Assembly: GCF_001729765.1 (NCBI RefSeq)
Contig: NZ_CP017181.1
Span: 3,162,001-3,226,000, forward strand
Direction: 5' to 3'
Length of the DNA: 64,000 nt
DNA from: Enterobacter kobei
GTDB lineage: Bacteria > Pseudomonadota > Gammaproteobacteria > Enterobacterales > Enterobacteriaceae
Shown here: positions 8,612 through 18,446 of the stretch, piece by piece
How the letters are laid out: each line of letters starts with the position of its first letter
How positions within the stretch are numbered: the stretch's first letter is position 1
Position numbers and translations under genes: made by a program
The notes under the pieces: model-generated
The model's input: the letters and a program-made list of their open reading frames with translations, nothing else
Databases searched by the model: none
What the model was told of the DNA's origin: nothing

Positions 8612-9658
8612 ATGTCAGAACTCACCTTACAACATCATCGTACAGTTTGGCACTTCGTGCCGGGTCTCGCGCTCAGCGCCGTCGTCACCGGTGTGGCCTT
8701 ATGGGGCGGCAGTATACCGGCAGTGGCCGGTGCCGGGTTTAGTGCCTTAACGCTGGCTATTTTGCTCGGCATGGTGGTCGGGAATACCGTCTACCCGCAC
8801 ATCTGGAAATCCTGCGACGGGGGCGTCATTTTCGCCAAACAACATTTATTACGTCTGGGCATTATTCTTTACGGTTTCCGCCTGACCTTTTCGCAGATTG
8901 CGGATGTCGGCGTGAGCGGGATTGCCATTGATGTCCTGACCCTTTCGAGCACCTTTATGCTGGCGTGCTTTATCGGCCAGAAGGTGTTTGGCCTGGACAA
9001 GCAGACCAGTTGGTTAATTGGCGCAGGCAGCAGCATTTGCGGTGCGGCAGCGGTACTGGCAACGGAACCGGTCGTTAAAGCTGAAGCCAGTAAAGTGACG
9101 GTGGCCGTCGCGACGGTGGTCATCTTCGGTACGCTGGCGATCTTCCTTTATCCGGCTATGTATCCGCTGGTGGCGCACTGGTTTAGCCCGGAAACCTACG
9201 GCATCTATATCGGTTCGACGATGCACGAGGTGGCACAGGTGGTCGCAGCAGGTCACGCCATCAATCCGGAAGCGGAAAATGCCGCGGTCATCGCCAAAAT
9301 GCTGCGCGTCATGATGCTGGCCCCGTTCCTGATTTTCCTGGCCGCGCGGGTTAAGCAACTGGCTCCGGCAGGTGGCAGTGAGAAAAGCAAAATCACCATT
9401 CCGTGGTTTGCGATCCTGTTCATCGTGGTCGCTATCTTTAACTCGTTCCACCTGCTGCCAAAAGCGGTCGTGGATATGCTGGTGACGCTGGATACGGTGC
9501 TGCTGGCCATGGCGATGGCGGCTCTGGGTGTGACCACGCACGTCAGCGCCCTGAAAAAAGCCGGCGCAAAACCGCTGCTGATGGCGCTGGTGCTCTTTAT
9601 CTGGCTGATTGTGGGCGGCGGCGCGATTAACCTCGCCGTACACAGCCTGATGGCATAA
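8612..9658 (+). CDS. yeiH: YeiH, UPF0324 family inner-membrane protein (putative sulfite exporter)
   Basis: 348 residues, about 9-10 hydrophobic helices, with the conserved GAGSSICGAAAVLATEP loop and the GSTMHEVAQVVAAG motif that mark UPF0324/YeiH proteins. AAAGGAGAAGG precedes the ATG. Divergent from the LysR gene yeiE, which probably controls it. Proposed sulfite export comes from work on the YeiE-YeiH pair; transport is not shown by the sequence itself. Confidence 0.92.
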   Translation: MSELTLQHHRTVWHFVPGLALSAVVTGVALWGGSIPAVAGAGFSALTLAILLGMVVGNTVYPHIWKSCDGGVIFAKQHLLRLGIILYGFRLTFSQIADVGVSGIAIDVLTLSSTFMLACFIGQKVFGLDKQTSWLIGAGSSICGAAAVLATEPVVKAEASKVTVAVATVVIFGTLAIFLYPAMYPLVAHWFSPETYGIYIGSTMHEVAQVVAAGHAINPEAENAAVIAKMLRVMMLAPFLIFLAARVKQLAPAGGSEKSKITIPWFAILFIVVAIFNSFHLLPKAVVDMLVTLDTVLLAMAMAALGVTTHVSALKKAGAKPLLMALVLFIWLIVGGGAINLAVHSLMA

Positions 9659-9672
9659 ACCCTCTCGTCGTT

Positions 9673-9722
9673 CTCCTGTTAACCCGTTATGATAAGCGTT
9701 TCGGGTTAACAGGAGTCTTTTT
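9673..9722 (+). terminator. yeiH terminator hairpin that also sequesters the nfo ribosome site
   Basis: Perfect 14-bp arms CTCCTGTTAACCCG (9673-9686) and CGGGTTAACAGGAG (9702-9715) around a 15-nt loop, followed by TCTTTTT and immediately by the nfo ATG at 9723. The right arm ends in AGGAG, the only Shine-Dalgarno sequence of nfo. Confidence 0.7.
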
Positions 9723-10580
9723 ATGAAATATGTTGGAGCGCACGTCAGCGCTGCAGGTGGCCTTGCAAACGCCGCCATTCGCGCCGCCGAAATCGAGGCA
9801 ACCGCTTTCGCCCTGTTCACCAAAAATCAGCGCCAGTGGCGCGCCGCACCGCTCACCACCGACGTGATTGATGATTTCAAAGCCGCCTGTGAAAAATACC
9901 ACTACGGGCCGGGCCAGATCCTTCCCCACGACAGCTATCTGATTAACCTCGGTCATCCGGTTCAGGAAGCGCTGGATAAATCCCGCGAGGCGTTCCTTGA
10001 TGAAGTGCAGCGCTGTGAACAGCTGGGGCTGACGCTGCTGAACTTCCATCCGGGTAGCCATCTGATGCAGATCGACGAAGACGCCTGTCTGGCGCGTATT
10101 GCTGAGTCCATCAACATCACCCTGGAGAAAACCAACGGCGTGACCGCGGTGATCGAAAACACCGCCGGTCAGGGCAGCAATCTCGGTTTTAAGTTCGAAC
10201 ATCTGGCGGCGATCATCGACGGCGTGGAAGATAAATCCCGCGTGGGCGTGTGCATTGATACCTGTCACGCGTTTGCGGCTGGTTACGATCTGCGTACAAC
10301 CGAGGCAACGAAAAACACGTTCGATGAGTTTGAGCGCATCGTGGGCTTCAAGTACCTGCGCGGTATGCACCTCAACGATGCGAAAAGCGCCTTTGGTAGC
10401 CGGGTTGACCGCCACCACAGCCTGGGCGAAGGCAATATTGGTCACGATGCATTTCGCTTTATTATGCAGGATGCCCGTTTCGACGGTATCCCCATGGTGC
10501 TGGAAACCATCAATCCGGATATCTGGGCGGAAGAGATCGCGTGGCTCAAGGCACAGCAGACCGCTGAACAGGCGGCATAA
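9723..10580 (+). CDS. nfo: Endonuclease IV (AP endonuclease)
   Basis: Cleaves 5' to abasic sites and removes 3'-blocking groups in base excision repair; in E. coli induced by SoxRS. 285 residues with the three-zinc TIM-barrel motifs: [34 protein letters not shown], the [21 protein letters not shown] block and LETINPD near the end. The ribosome site AGGAG lies inside the stem of the hairpin at 9673-9715, so expression may depend on opening of that stem. Convergent with fruA across a shared bidirectional terminator. Confidence 0.97.
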   Translation: MKYVGAHVSAAGGLANAAIRAAEIEATAFALFTKNQRQWRAAPLTTDVIDDFKAACEKYHYGPGQILPHDSYLINLGHPVQEALDKSREAFLDEVQRCEQLGLTLLNFHPGSHLMQIDEDACLARIAESINITLEKTNGVTAVIENTAGQGSNLGFKFEHLAAIIDGVEDKSRVGVCIDTCHAFAAGYDLRTTEATKNTFDEFERIVGFKYLRGMHLNDAKSAFGSRVDRHHSLGEGNIGHDAFRFIMQDARFDGIPMVLETINPDIWAEEIAWLKAQQTAEQAA

Positions 10581-10613
10581 AAAAAGCCGGGTTGCTTCGC
10601 ACCCGGCTTTTTT
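10579..10613. terminator. Bidirectional terminator between nfo and fruA
   Basis: AAGCCGGGT / ACCCGGCTT arms (10584-10592, 10601-10609) with an A run before and a T run after, so it works for both converging genes. Confidence 0.9.
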
Positions 10614-10625
10614 GTTGCTTATCGC

Positions 10626-12317
10626 TTACGCTGCTTTTGCAACCCCTTCCGCTTCCGGACGTTTCAGCACCGCGTAAGAGAGACCCGCCACCAGCGTACC
10701 GGCAATGATTGCCAGCAGGTAACCCAGTACCGGGGTGATAGCGCCAGGGATCAGCAGGACGAACAGACCACCATGTGGTGCCATCAGCTTCGCGCCAATC
10801 GCCATGGAGATGGCCCCCGTCACCGCACCGCCCACGATACAGCATGGCAGCACACGCATTGGATCACGCGCCGCGAACGGGATTGCACCTTCGGTGATGA
10901 AGCACAGACCCAGCACCAGCGCCGCTTTACCGCCTTCCTGCTGCGCTTTGTCGAACTTACGACGGGCGATAATGGTCGCCAGGCCGAGCGCCAGAGGTGG
11001 CACCATACCGGCCGCCATGATCGCCGCCATCGGCGCGTAGGTCTGGGTACTCAGCAGGCCAACGCCAAACGCGTATGCCGCTTTGTTCACCGGACCGCCC
11101 ATATCGGTACACATCATACCGCCGAGGATTGCGCCCAGCAGAACCGCGTTCGCCGTACCCATGGTTTGCAGCCAGTGGGTCAGACCCGTCAGGATGCCCG
11201 CTACCGGTTTACCGATGAGGTAAATCATCGCCAGACCCACCACCAGGCTGGAAATCAGCGGGATGATGAGAATCGGTTTCAGCGCTTCCATACTCTGCGG
11301 CAGCTTCAGCTTCGAGCTGATCAGCTTCGCGACGTAACCGGCCAGGAAGCCGGCAATGATACCGCCGATAAAGCCGGAACCGGTGCTGACGGCCAGCATA
11401 CCGCCGATAAGACCCGGCGTCAGACCAGGACGATCAGCGATGGAGAAAGCGATAAAGCCTGCCAGAACCGGCACCATCAGCGCGAACGCTGCCCCCCCGC
11501 CGATCTGCATCAGCGCAGCCGCAAGCGTACCTTCTTCTTTAAATGCTGTAATACCAAACGCAAACGAGAGCGCGATACACAGACCACCCGCCACCACCAT
11601 CGGCAGCATGTAAGACACACCCGTCAGCAGGTGACGGTAGGCCCCCGCAGACTCTTTCTTCCCTTCGGTGGCGGTTTTAGCCGCACCGGTAGCCTGGTAA
11701 GGTTTGGCTTCCGCCAGCGCTTTATCAAATTCCTGAGCGGTCTTTTTCAGCGCCAGGCCGGTTGAGGTGCGGTACATCGGCTTACCGGCAAACTTCGCCA
11801 GATCGACTTCGATATCGGCCGCCACAATCACCAGATCGGCTTCCGCCACTTCTTCCGGGGTGATGGCGTTACCGGCACCCACGGATCCACGGGTTTCGAC
11901 TTTTACCCACCAGCCGCGTTTTTTCGCTTCGGTTTCAATGGCTTCAGCCGCCATAAAGGTATGCGCTACCCCGGTTGGACACGCCGTTACCGCCACAATG
12001 CGTTTCGGCCCGGTGGCCGCAGCCGCGGTCGGTGCTGTCGCGACAGGTGCGCTGTAAACCGACGCGTGGCCTTTCGCTTCACTCAGGAACAGTTCTGGAT
12101 GTGCCACCGCGCGATTAATATCGCCCAGCCACACTTTTTTGCCGTTCAGCGCACTGTCCGCAGGGATTTTATCACCCAGAACAATCGCCAGTTCAGCATC
12201 ACCCGGGTTATCAATGATGTCCAGGTGTGCTTTTTGTGCCGCCGCGCCCAGCAGGGTCTTCGCCATATAGGCGCGAGCCTGTCCGAGACCGGAGTCAATG
12301 ATCAGCAGCGTTTTCAT
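10626..12317 (-). CDS. fruA: PTS fructose transporter subunit EIIB'BC
   Basis: Inner-membrane fructose permease that imports fructose and releases fructose 1-phosphate. 563 residues as in E. coli: an N-terminal vestigial EIIB' domain (about 1-100), an EIIB domain with the phospho-accepting Cys113 in TACPTGVAHT, then the hydrophobic EIIC domain from about residue 225 with GGPVNKAAYAFG and FITEGAIPFAARDP substrate motifs. Last gene of the fruBKA operon, 16 nt after fruK. Confidence 0.98.
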   Translation of the reverse strand: MKTLLIIDSGLGQARAYMAKTLLGAAAQKAHLDIIDNPGDAELAIVLGDKIPADSALNGKKVWLGDINRAVAHPELFLSEAKGHASVYSAPVATAPTAAAATGPKRIVAVTACPTGVAHTFMAAEAIETEAKKRGWWVKVETRGSVGAGNAITPEEVAEADLVIVAADIEVDLAKFAGKPMYRTSTGLALKKTAQEFDKALAEAKPYQATGAAKTATEGKKESAGAYRHLLTGVSYMLPMVVAGGLCIALSFAFGITAFKEEGTLAAALMQIGGGAAFALMVPVLAGFIAFSIADRPGLTPGLIGGMLAVSTGSGFIGGIIAGFLAGYVAKLISSKLKLPQSMEALKPILIIPLISSLVVGLAMIYLIGKPVAGILTGLTHWLQTMGTANAVLLGAILGGMMCTDMGGPVNKAAYAFGVGLLSTQTYAPMAAIMAAGMVPPLALGLATIIARRKFDKAQQEGGKAALVLGLCFITEGAIPFAARDPMRVLPCCIVGGAVTGAISMAIGAKLMAPHGGLFVLLIPGAITPVLGYLLAIIAGTLVAGLSYAVLKRPEAEGVAKAA

Positions 12318-12333
12318 TATTCCTCTCCTGCTG

Positions 12334-13272
12334 TTAGTTAAAAGGTTTTAAGTCAACGCGCGCCATCATCGCGGCTAACTGGGTACGATCGGTAATACCG
12401 ACATTGCTCTGGCTCACGGCCAGGGCTGCAACGGCGGTGGCAAGACGTAACGTATGTTCACTGGATTCACGCATCAGCAGGCCGTAAATCAGGCCGCCAA
12501 CCATCGAATCCCCAGCGCCAACGGTACTCACAACTTCCATTGACGGCGGTTTGGCAATCCATTCGCCAGAAGCGTTAACCCACAACGCGCCTTCTGCACC
12601 CAGCGAGATCACGACGTGAGCGATACCCTGCTCACGCAGCGCATGGGCTGCATCAATCACATCTTTTAATTCTGGCAGCTTACGGCCAGCCCAAATCTCC
12701 AGTTCGCGGCGATTCGGCTTCACCAGCCATGGAGACGCTTTCAGACCCGCAACCAGTGCGTCACGGCTGCTGTCGAAAATAATGCATGGGCACTGGCTAC
12801 GCAGGCGCGTCATCCAGTCGGTAAACGCTTCCGGGCTCACGCCGGACGGCAGGCTGCCGCTGACGCACACCATGTCGAACTGACCGAGCCAGGTGAGGGA
12901 GTCGTTAACAAAGCGCTCCCAGTCTGACGGGGTGACTTCGAAGCCAGAGAAGTTCAGGTCGGTCACTTCACCGTCTTTCTCCGTCAGCTTGACGTTGATA
13001 CGGGTACGGCCCTGAACGACCTGGAAGCGGTTAGCAATGCCCAGCTCGCTGAACAGCTGCTGGAAACCGTCCTGGTTATCTTTACCGAGGAATCCACCCA
13101 CGGTGACATCGATACCGAGATCCTTGAGCACTTTCGCGACGTTAATCCCTTTGCCCGCAGCATGCAGGCCAGTGGTACGCACGAGGTTTACTTCGCCGCG
13201 CTCAATCTCCGGGCAAAACCCCACCAGGTCATATGCCGGGTTCAGCGTAATAGTCGCAACACGTCTGCTCAT
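12334..13272 (-). CDS. fruK: 1-phosphofructokinase
   Basis: Phosphorylates fructose 1-phosphate to fructose 1,6-bisphosphate. 312 residues of the PfkB ribokinase fold, with an N-terminal TLNPAYD segment, GKGINVAKVL near residue 42 and the catalytic GAGDSMVGGL motif near the C-terminus. Its ATG overlaps the fruB TAA by one base, indicating translational coupling within fruBKA. Fructose 1-phosphate, its substrate, is the inducer that relieves Cra repression of the operon. Confidence 0.98.
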   Translation of the reverse strand: MSRRVATITLNPAYDLVGFCPEIERGEVNLVRTTGLHAAGKGINVAKVLKDLGIDVTVGGFLGKDNQDGFQQLFSELGIANRFQVVQGRTRINVKLTEKDGEVTDLNFSGFEVTPSDWERFVNDSLTWLGQFDMVCVSGSLPSGVSPEAFTDWMTRLRSQCPCIIFDSSRDALVAGLKASPWLVKPNRRELEIWAGRKLPELKDVIDAAHALREQGIAHVVISLGAEGALWVNASGEWIAKPPSMEVVSTVGAGDSMVGGLIYGLLMRESSEHTLRLATAVAALAVSQSNVGITDRTQLAAMMARVDLKPFN

Positions 13273-14402
13273 TATGCGCCCTCCCCCAGACCTGCCCCGA
13301 TGGCGTCGCCAATCGCTTTCAGCGCCTGTTCAGCATCAGCACCCTGCGCGGTGAAACGCAGACGGTGACCTTTCTTCACGCCCAGCGCGACCACTTTCAT
13401 CAGACTACGGCCGTTGGCCGGTTTGCCCGTGCCATCAAGGTTAGCCACGGTGATCTCACTTTCGAATTGTTTAATGGTATTCACCAGCATGGTGCCTGGA
13501 CGGGCGTGCAGGCCGTGTTCGTTACGTACCACGAACTCAGCGGTCAGCAGGTCATCCGTCAGCGCATCATCACTGGTCAGCAGAGCCAGCACGGTGGCAG
13601 CATCCGCGTTCAGCAATTTTTCAGCTTTATTATTCAGCAGCAGATCGCCCAGACGCTTCAGCACCGACACTGGCTGCTCATCGTTCATCGTCACGGTGAC
13701 CAGCATGGCGGCAGGCTCACCCTCAACGTCAAACGCTGTGGCTGCACGGCTCACCGCGATAGCACTGCGCAGGTTGCCTTCAGCACTGTCGTTCAGCCAG
13801 ATACCCTGGCCAAGATTCAACGGTTTGTCGTTAATCACGCGCGTCACGAAGGTGGCATCAGCCGCCCCGGCTTCTTTAAGACGACCCGCATTCAGCGCCT
13901 GCAGCGTGACCAGATCCGAAGCCACTACATCCAGCGTCAGCGTGTCATTATCCAGTTTCAGCGCTTCACTCTGTTTTTCACCCATCAGCAAGGCACGCAG
14001 CTCTTCAGCGGTTGTCGCAGACTTCAGCTGTTCCGCCACGGCGTCATCACTCAGGACATGCGTTAGCTGACGCAGCAGACCCAAATGTTCGTCGCTGCTG
14101 GCCGCAATGCCGATAGCCACATACGCTACCTGACCTTCGCCCCAGAGCACGCCCTGCGGGAACTGATAAACCTTCACGCCGGTTTTCAGCACCTGGTCGC
14201 GGGTGTCTGTTGTACCGTGCGGAATGGCAATCCCATTACCGAGGAAGGTGGAGGTCTGCTGCTCGCGCGCCAGCATACCGTTTACGTAGCCGTCCGCGAC
14301 GTTGCCTGCCTGCACAAGGGCAGCGGCAACCTGACGAATAGCCTCTTCTTTATCCCCGGCCTGAGCGCCCGGGTGAATATCCTGAACAGATAACTGGAAC
14401 AT
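13272..14402 (-). CDS. fruB: PTS fructose EIIA-FPr fusion (diphosphoryl transfer protein)
   Basis: Cytoplasmic phosphocarrier that passes phosphate from enzyme I to FruA. 376 residues: N-terminal EIIA-Fru domain with phospho-His62 in GIAIPHGT, a central linker (M) domain, and a C-terminal HPr-like FPr domain from about residue 290 with phospho-His299 in [10 protein letters not shown]. First gene of fruBKA. Two Cra operators lie upstream, at 14425-14436 and 14492-14503. Confidence 0.98.
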   Translation of the reverse strand: MFQLSVQDIHPGAQAGDKEEAIRQVAAALVQAGNVADGYVNGMLAREQQTSTFLGNGIAIPHGTTDTRDQVLKTGVKVYQFPQGVLWGEGQVAYVAIGIAASSDEHLGLLRQLTHVLSDDAVAEQLKSATTAEELRALLMGEKQSEALKLDNDTLTLDVVASDLVTLQALNAGRLKEAGAADATFVTRVINDKPLNLGQGIWLNDSAEGNLRSAIAVSRAATAFDVEGEPAAMLVTVTMNDEQPVSVLKRLGDLLLNNKAEKLLNADAATVLALLTSDDALTDDLLTAEFVVRNEHGLHARPGTMLVNTIKQFESEITVANLDGTGKPANGRSLMKVVALGVKKGHRLRFTAQGADAEQALKAIGDAIGAGLGEGA

Positions 14403-14424
14403 GGTTCTCCTCTCCTGCTGAAAG

Positions 14425-14436
14425 TGAATCGTTTCA
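14425..14436. promoter_or_regulatory. Cra (FruR) operator, proximal
   Basis: TGAATCGTTTCA, flanked by GC on the right, matches the Cra consensus. It lies 22 bp from the fruB start codon. Confidence 0.85.
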
Positions 14437-14491
14437 GCTTACATGAGAAAAAATACGCTAGCCTGCTCCGTTTGTTAAAACAAGATAGCGC

Positions 14492-14503
14492 TGAAACGTT
14501 TCA
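14492..14503. promoter_or_regulatory. Cra (FruR) operator, distal
   Basis: Perfect palindrome TGAAACGTTTCA preceded by GC. It lies 67 bp (centre to centre) from the proximal site, matching the two-operator layout of the E. coli fruBKA promoter. Confidence 0.85.
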
Positions 14504-14589
14504 AAAAGTCTTGCGCTTTCTGCAATGTCTTGCAAGAAAAGTCGTATTTCCGATCTCAGAATTTAGAGATGCAGCACATTTCTTCCGCA

Positions 14590-14640
14590 TTCAGCTGAAT
14601 TTTGCTGAAGTTCAGCAAATCAGTTTCAGCTAAGTTCAGC
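14590..14640. repeat. Cluster of TTCAGC/GCTGAA hexamers between fruB and setB
   Basis: Within 51 bp there are the palindromes TTCAGCTGAA (14590-14599) and TGCTGAAGTTCAGCA (14603-14617), plus two more TTCAGC copies at 14625 and 14635. The half-site is that of Cra but the spacing is not (TGAA-N1-TTCA rather than N4). The rest of the 361-bp gap 14403-14763 holds the Cra operators and presumed promoters; I see no gene in it. Confidence 0.6.
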
Positions 14641-14763
14641 CAGCAGGGTGAGAAGTTGAAATGCCATTTTGATTTTTCGTGGCATCATTGACCTCGTCCA
14701 CTGTTTATTTTTTAGCTAACGGCGTAAACTCCGCCCCTCTCTGTTACTCGCTAATTATAAAAC

Positions 14764-15945
14764 ATGCATAACACCCCTGCGGCCACCTCGCCGAAGCCCT
14801 TCGATTTGACGTCAACGGCGTTCCTGATTGTTGCCTTCTTCACGGGCATTGCTGGCGCGTTGCAAACCCCAACGCTGAGCTTATTCCTGACCAACGAGGT
14901 TCACGCCCGTCCTGCGATGGTTGGCTTCTTTTTTACCGGGAGCGCCATTATCGGCATCCTGGTAAGCCAGTTCCTGGCGGGCCGTTCCGACCGAAAAGGC
15001 GATCGTAAAAGCCTGATCGTTTTCTGCTGCCTGATGGGCGTCCTGGCCTGCGTTTTGTTTGCCTGGAACCGTAGCTACTTCATTTTGTTGTTCGTGGGGG
15101 TTTTTCTGAGCAGCTTTGGCTCAACCGCCAACCCGCAGCTGTTTGCCCTCGCCCGCGAGCATGCCGACCATACCGGGCGTGAAGCGGTGATGTTCAGCTC
15201 GGTCCTGCGTGCTCAGGTGTCGCTGGCGTGGGTGATTGGCCCGCCGCTGGCTTACGCGCTGGCGATGGGGTTTGGCTTTACGGTGATGTACCTGAGCGCG
15301 GCGGTCGCGTTTGTGGCGTGCGGTGCGATGGTGTGGTGCTTTCTGCCGTCAATGCGCAAAGAGCCCAAAGTGGCGACAGGCGTCCTGGAGGCCCCGCGCC
15401 GTAATCGTCGCGATGCCCTGCTGCTGTTTATTATCTGCACGCTAATGTGGGGCACCAACAGCCTGTATATCATTAACATGCCGCTGTTTATTATTGATGA
15501 ACTGCATCTGCCGGAGAAACTGGCCGGCATAATGATGGGCACCGCTGCCGGTCTGGAGATCCCGACCATGCTGATAGCGGGCTATTACGCGAAGCGTTTC
15601 GGAAAACGTTTTTTGATGCGCATCGCGGCCGTCGCCGGGCTGCTGTTCTACGTTGGTATGCTGACGGTCCATACGCCGGGGCTGCTGCTGGCTTTACAGC
15701 TGCTGAACGCCATCTATATCGGGATTCTGGCGGGGATTGGCATGCTCTACTTCCAGGATCTGATGCCGGGCCAGGCAGGCTCAGCGACCACCCTTTATAC
15801 TAATACCACGCGCGTGGGCTGGATTATAGCAGGCTCCATGGCCGGGGTCGTTGCTGAGATCTGGAACTACCACACGGTGTTCTGGATTGCGCTGGTGATG
15901 TGTACGCTGACCATTGGCTGTCTGGCGAGAATCAAAGACGTTTAA
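14764..15945 (+). CDS. setB: Sugar efflux transporter SetB
   Basis: MFS exporter of lactose/glucose-like sugars in the inner membrane. 393 residues as in E. coli, about 12 membrane segments, with the loop 2-3 motif [12 protein letters not shown] and [16 protein letters not shown] near the N-terminus. There is no strong Shine-Dalgarno sequence before the ATG at 14764, but the N-terminus matches the family. The 3' end overlaps the convergent yeiW gene by four bases. The TTCAGC cluster upstream may carry its operator. Confidence 0.93.
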   Translation: MHNTPAATSPKPFDLTSTAFLIVAFFTGIAGALQTPTLSLFLTNEVHARPAMVGFFFTGSAIIGILVSQFLAGRSDRKGDRKSLIVFCCLMGVLACVLFAWNRSYFILLFVGVFLSSFGSTANPQLFALAREHADHTGREAVMFSSVLRAQVSLAWVIGPPLAYALAMGFGFTVMYLSAAVAFVACGAMVWCFLPSMRKEPKVATGVLEAPRRNRRDALLLFIICTLMWGTNSLYIINMPLFIIDELHLPEKLAGIMMGTAAGLEIPTMLIAGYYAKRFGKRFLMRIAAVAGLLFYVGMLTVHTPGLLLALQLLNAIYIGILAGIGMLYFQDLMPGQAGSATTLYTNTTRVGWIIAGSMAGVVAEIWNYHTVFWIALVMCTLTIGCLARIKDV

Positions 15946-16196
15946 GGCGCGGTGAGCGCTTCCAGCTCAAGCAGATAGAGCATCGCCTGCGCACGCGAAC
16001 TGCCGCACATCTCGACCCCAGGCTGTAGCCCGGAGCAGACCTTCGGGCGCAGGGGCGAACCAAAGATCATACACAGGTTGGATTCAGAGAGCTGAACACA
16101 GCGGGTATTAGCGGGCTTGCCCTCCGGCATTCCGGGTATCGGGCTTGAAATGGACGGAGCGGTACAGCACGCGCCGCAATCTGGACGACAATCCAT
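15942..16196 (-). CDS. yeiW: YeiW, cysteine-cluster (UPF0153/YkgJ-type) protein
   Basis: 84 residues beginning [14 protein letters not shown], a CxxxCxxCC cluster that probably binds zinc or an iron-sulfur centre, with further cysteines (RCVQL, LCMIFG, KVCSGL). The length matches E. coli YeiW, which supports the start at 16196 over an in-frame ATG 16 codons upstream. Function unknown. Convergent with, and overlapping, setB; divergent from efpL. Confidence 0.85.
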   Translation of the reverse strand: MDCRPDCGACCTAPSISSPIPGMPEGKPANTRCVQLSESNLCMIFGSPLRPKVCSGLQPGVEMCGSSRAQAMLYLLELEALTAP

Positions 16197-16357
16197 ACAT
16201 GCTCTCTCAGTGACGAAGCCCGTGCAGTCGGGCATCGGGCGCACAGTAACACCTTTTGTGCGTTGATAGCAAAAGCCACGAATTCCGCTTGCCTGAAAGG
16301 CCGCGCACGAGTAATTTGGCGCGATATTTTTTACCTCCCGTAAACAGGATTATTGCA

Positions 16358-16930
16358 ATGCCAAGAGCGAACGAAATTAAGAAAGGTATGGTACTGAATT
16401 ACAACGGCAAACTGCTGATTGTGAAAGACATCGACATTCAGGCTCCCAGCGCCCGTGGTGCTGCCACGCTGTACAAAATGCGTTTTGCCGATGTGCGTAC
16501 CGGCCTGAAAGTGGAAGAGCGCTTTAAAGGTGACGATATTGTCGATACCGTGACCCTGACCCGTCGCTATGTTGATTTCTCTTACGTCGACGGCAACGAG
16601 TACGTGTTCATGGATAAAGAAGATTACACCCCGTATATCTTCACCAAAGATCAGATTGAAGAAGAGCTGCTGTTCATCCCTGAAGGCGGTATGCCTGACA
16701 TGCAGGTTCTGACATGGGATGGCGTGCTGCTGGCGCTGGAACTGCCTCAGACCGTCGATCTGGAAATCGTTGAGACGGCACCTGGCATCAAGGGCGCATC
16801 CGCAAGTGCCCGCAACAAACCTGCCACTCTGACCACCGGTCTGGTTGTGCAGGTGCCGGAATACCTCTCCGCAGGCGAGAAAATCCGCATCCATATCGAA
16901 GAAAAACGCTATATGGGTCGCGCTGACTGA
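16358..16930 (+). CDS. yeiP: Elongation factor P-like protein EfpL (YeiP)
   Basis: EF-P paralogue that binds the ribosome at stalled peptidyl-tRNA sites and relieves arrest. 190 residues in three beta-barrel domains (KOW-like, OB, C-terminal OB). Where EF-P carries a modified lysine, the loop here is [10 protein letters not shown] with Arg33 at the tip, the hallmark of EfpL, which needs no EpmA/EpmB modification. AGGA lies 8 bases before the ATG at 16358; an in-frame upstream ATG adds a non-homologous 34 residues. Confidence 0.95.
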   Translation: MPRANEIKKGMVLNYNGKLLIVKDIDIQAPSARGAATLYKMRFADVRTGLKVEERFKGDDIVDTVTLTRRYVDFSYVDGNEYVFMDKEDYTPYIFTKDQIEEELLFIPEGGMPDMQVLTWDGVLLALELPQTVDLEIVETAPGIKGASASARNKPATLTTGLVVQVPEYLSAGEKIRIHIEEKRYMGRAD

Positions 16931-16948
16931 TAGCGTATCGTGCTTTTC

Positions 16949-16978
16949 GCCCGGTGGCGCTACGCTTACCGGGCCTAC
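16949..16978. repeat. REP element (BIME half)
   Basis: Palindrome GCCCGGTGGCG...CCGGGCCTAC typical of enterobacterial REP sequences. It is inverted relative to the copy at 17011-17042, the two flanking the efpL terminator. Confidence 0.8.
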
Positions 16979-16980
16979 GA

Positions 16981-17004
16981 AACCAGCTCTGAAGCTGGTT
17001 TTTT
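16981..17004 (+). terminator. efpL (yeiP) terminator
   Basis: 8-bp stem AACCAGCT/AGCTGGTT with a CTGA loop followed by TTTT. Confidence 0.85.
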
Positions 17005-17010
17005 GTTTCT

Positions 17011-17042
17011 GTAGGCCGGGTAAGGCGAAGCCGCCACCCGGC
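17011..17042. repeat. REP element (BIME half)
   Basis: GTAGGCCGGGTAAGGCG...CGCCACCCGGC, the reverse-oriented partner of the REP at 16949-16978, just before the uxuA stop codon. Confidence 0.85.
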
Positions 17043-17050
17043 AATTCCGG

Positions 17051-18241
17051 TTACAGAAGCTCCGGATACTTCGTCATCTTCAGCGCCAGCTCAACGCCGC
17101 GCACTTCCGCCATCCCTTTCAGTCGGCCTATCGCCGAATAGCCTGGGTTGGTTTTCTTGCGCAGATCGTCCAGCATCTGGTGCCCGTGGTCCGGGCGGAA
17201 CGGAATAGGACGGACATCGCCAGCCTGCTTACGACGCGCCTCTTCTGCCAGGATGGCATCGACCACCGCGACCATATTGACGTCTCCGCCCAGGTGCGCG
17301 GCTTCGTGGAAGGTCTTAGGATTATCCTCCCGGCAGGTTGCGCGCAAATGCGTGAAGTGAATGCGATCGCCAAAGGCTTCAATCATCTGCACCAGGTCGT
17401 TATCCGCGCGAACACCGTAGGAACCCGTACACATGGTAAAGCCGTTATAGATGCTGTTGACCGTCTCTTTCAGCCACTGCATATCTTCAATAGTGGAAAC
17501 GATGCGCGGCAGACCGAGGATAGGACGCGGTGGATCGTCCGGATGCACGGCCAGACGCACGCCGACTTCTTCCGCAACCGGTACGATAGCGCGCAGGAAA
17601 TAAGCCATGTTTTCACGCAGCTGGTTCTTATCAATATCGCCGTATTCCGCCAGACGCGCGCGGAACTGGTCCAGCGTGTATCCCTCTTCTGCGCCCGGCA
17701 GGCCCGCAATGATGTTGCGGGTCAGCTTTTCAATATCCGCTGCACTCGCGTCATTAAACCATTGAAGCGCCTGCTGCTGCTCTTCAGCGGTGTAATCCGC
17801 GTCGGCGCCAGGGCGTTTCAGGATGTGCAGCTCAAATGCCGCAAAGGCAATCTGGTCGAAACGCAGCGCTTTTGAGCCGTCCGGCATCGGGTATTCCAGA
17901 TCGGTCCGCGTCCAGTCCAGAATAGGCATGAAGTTATAGCAAACCGTATCAATGCCGCAGGCCGCCAGGTTGCGAATGCTCTGCTGGTAGTTCGCAATCC
18001 AGGTCTGGTAATCCCCGGAATGGGTTTTGATATCTTCGTGGACCGGAATGCTCTCCACGACAGACCAGGTTAATCCCTTCTCCGCCAGCAGCGCCTGGCG
18101 CTGTTGAATTTCCTCAACCGGCCAGACCTGGCCGTTAGGAATGTGATGCAGCGCCGTCACGACACCCGTTGCGCCAGCCTGACGCACATCATCAAGAGAA
18201 ACCGGATCGTTCGGCCCGTACCAACGCCAGGTTTGTTCCAT
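17051..18241 (-). CDS. uxuA: Mannonate dehydratase
   Basis: Dehydrates D-mannonate to 2-keto-3-deoxygluconate in glucuronate catabolism. 396 residues, start [15 protein letters not shown] identical in pattern to E. coli UxuA, with conserved [27 protein letters not shown] and RPDHGHQML metal/substrate motifs. An in-frame ATG 19 codons upstream is not homologous. In E. coli uxuA is in uxuAB elsewhere; here it is divergent from yeiQ, whose product is a fructuronate-reductase-type enzyme, so the two steps are encoded back to back. Confidence 0.96.
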   Translation of the reverse strand: MEQTWRWYGPNDPVSLDDVRQAGATGVVTALHHIPNGQVWPVEEIQQRQALLAEKGLTWSVVESIPVHEDIKTHSGDYQTWIANYQQSIRNLAACGIDTVCYNFMPILDWTRTDLEYPMPDGSKALRFDQIAFAAFELHILKRPGADADYTAEEQQQALQWFNDASAADIEKLTRNIIAGLPGAEEGYTLDQFRARLAEYGDIDKNQLRENMAYFLRAIVPVAEEVGVRLAVHPDDPPRPILGLPRIVSTIEDMQWLKETVNSIYNGFTMCTGSYGVRADNDLVQMIEAFGDRIHFTHLRATCREDNPKTFHEAAHLGGDVNMVAVVDAILAEEARRKQAGDVRPIPFRPDHGHQMLDDLRKKTNPGYSAIGRLKGMAEVRGVELALKMTKYPELL

Positions 18242-18258
18242 TGCCTCACCCTCTAAAG

Positions 18259-18274
18259 TTGTTATACCAATATG
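18259..18274. promoter_or_regulatory. Candidate UxuR/ExuR operator
   Basis: On the minus strand ATATTGGTATAACAAC, close to the ATTGGTATAAC half-site of the GntR-family hexuronate regulators. It is 18 bp upstream of the uxuA start. A CRP-like half-site (ATTGA-N6-TCACA) follows at 18339-18354. Confidence 0.5.
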
Positions 18275-18338
18275 TGTTACCGCAATGACGACTACCATAC
18301 ATGTTTAGCGTACAGGGTCAACATACCGCCACACGTTG

Positions 18339-18354
18339 ATTGATCTAACTCACA
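18339..18354. promoter_or_regulatory. CRP-like site upstream of yeiQ
   Basis: ATTGA-N6-TCACA: one perfect TCACA half and a 3/5 match to TGTGA. Plausible for a catabolic divergent promoter but weak. Confidence 0.3.
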
Positions 18355-18446
18355 GAACGGGGATATTTACGGCTCACCAATTTTATTTACTGTCATATAA
18401 CTTTACACTGGCATTGTTAATTAATGGTTAATCAGGTGTGTATTTC

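Noticed and set aside
14424..14633. 69-codon open frame upstream of setB
   Set aside because: It runs through the Cra operators and the TTCAGC cluster, has no ribosome site and resembles no family I know.
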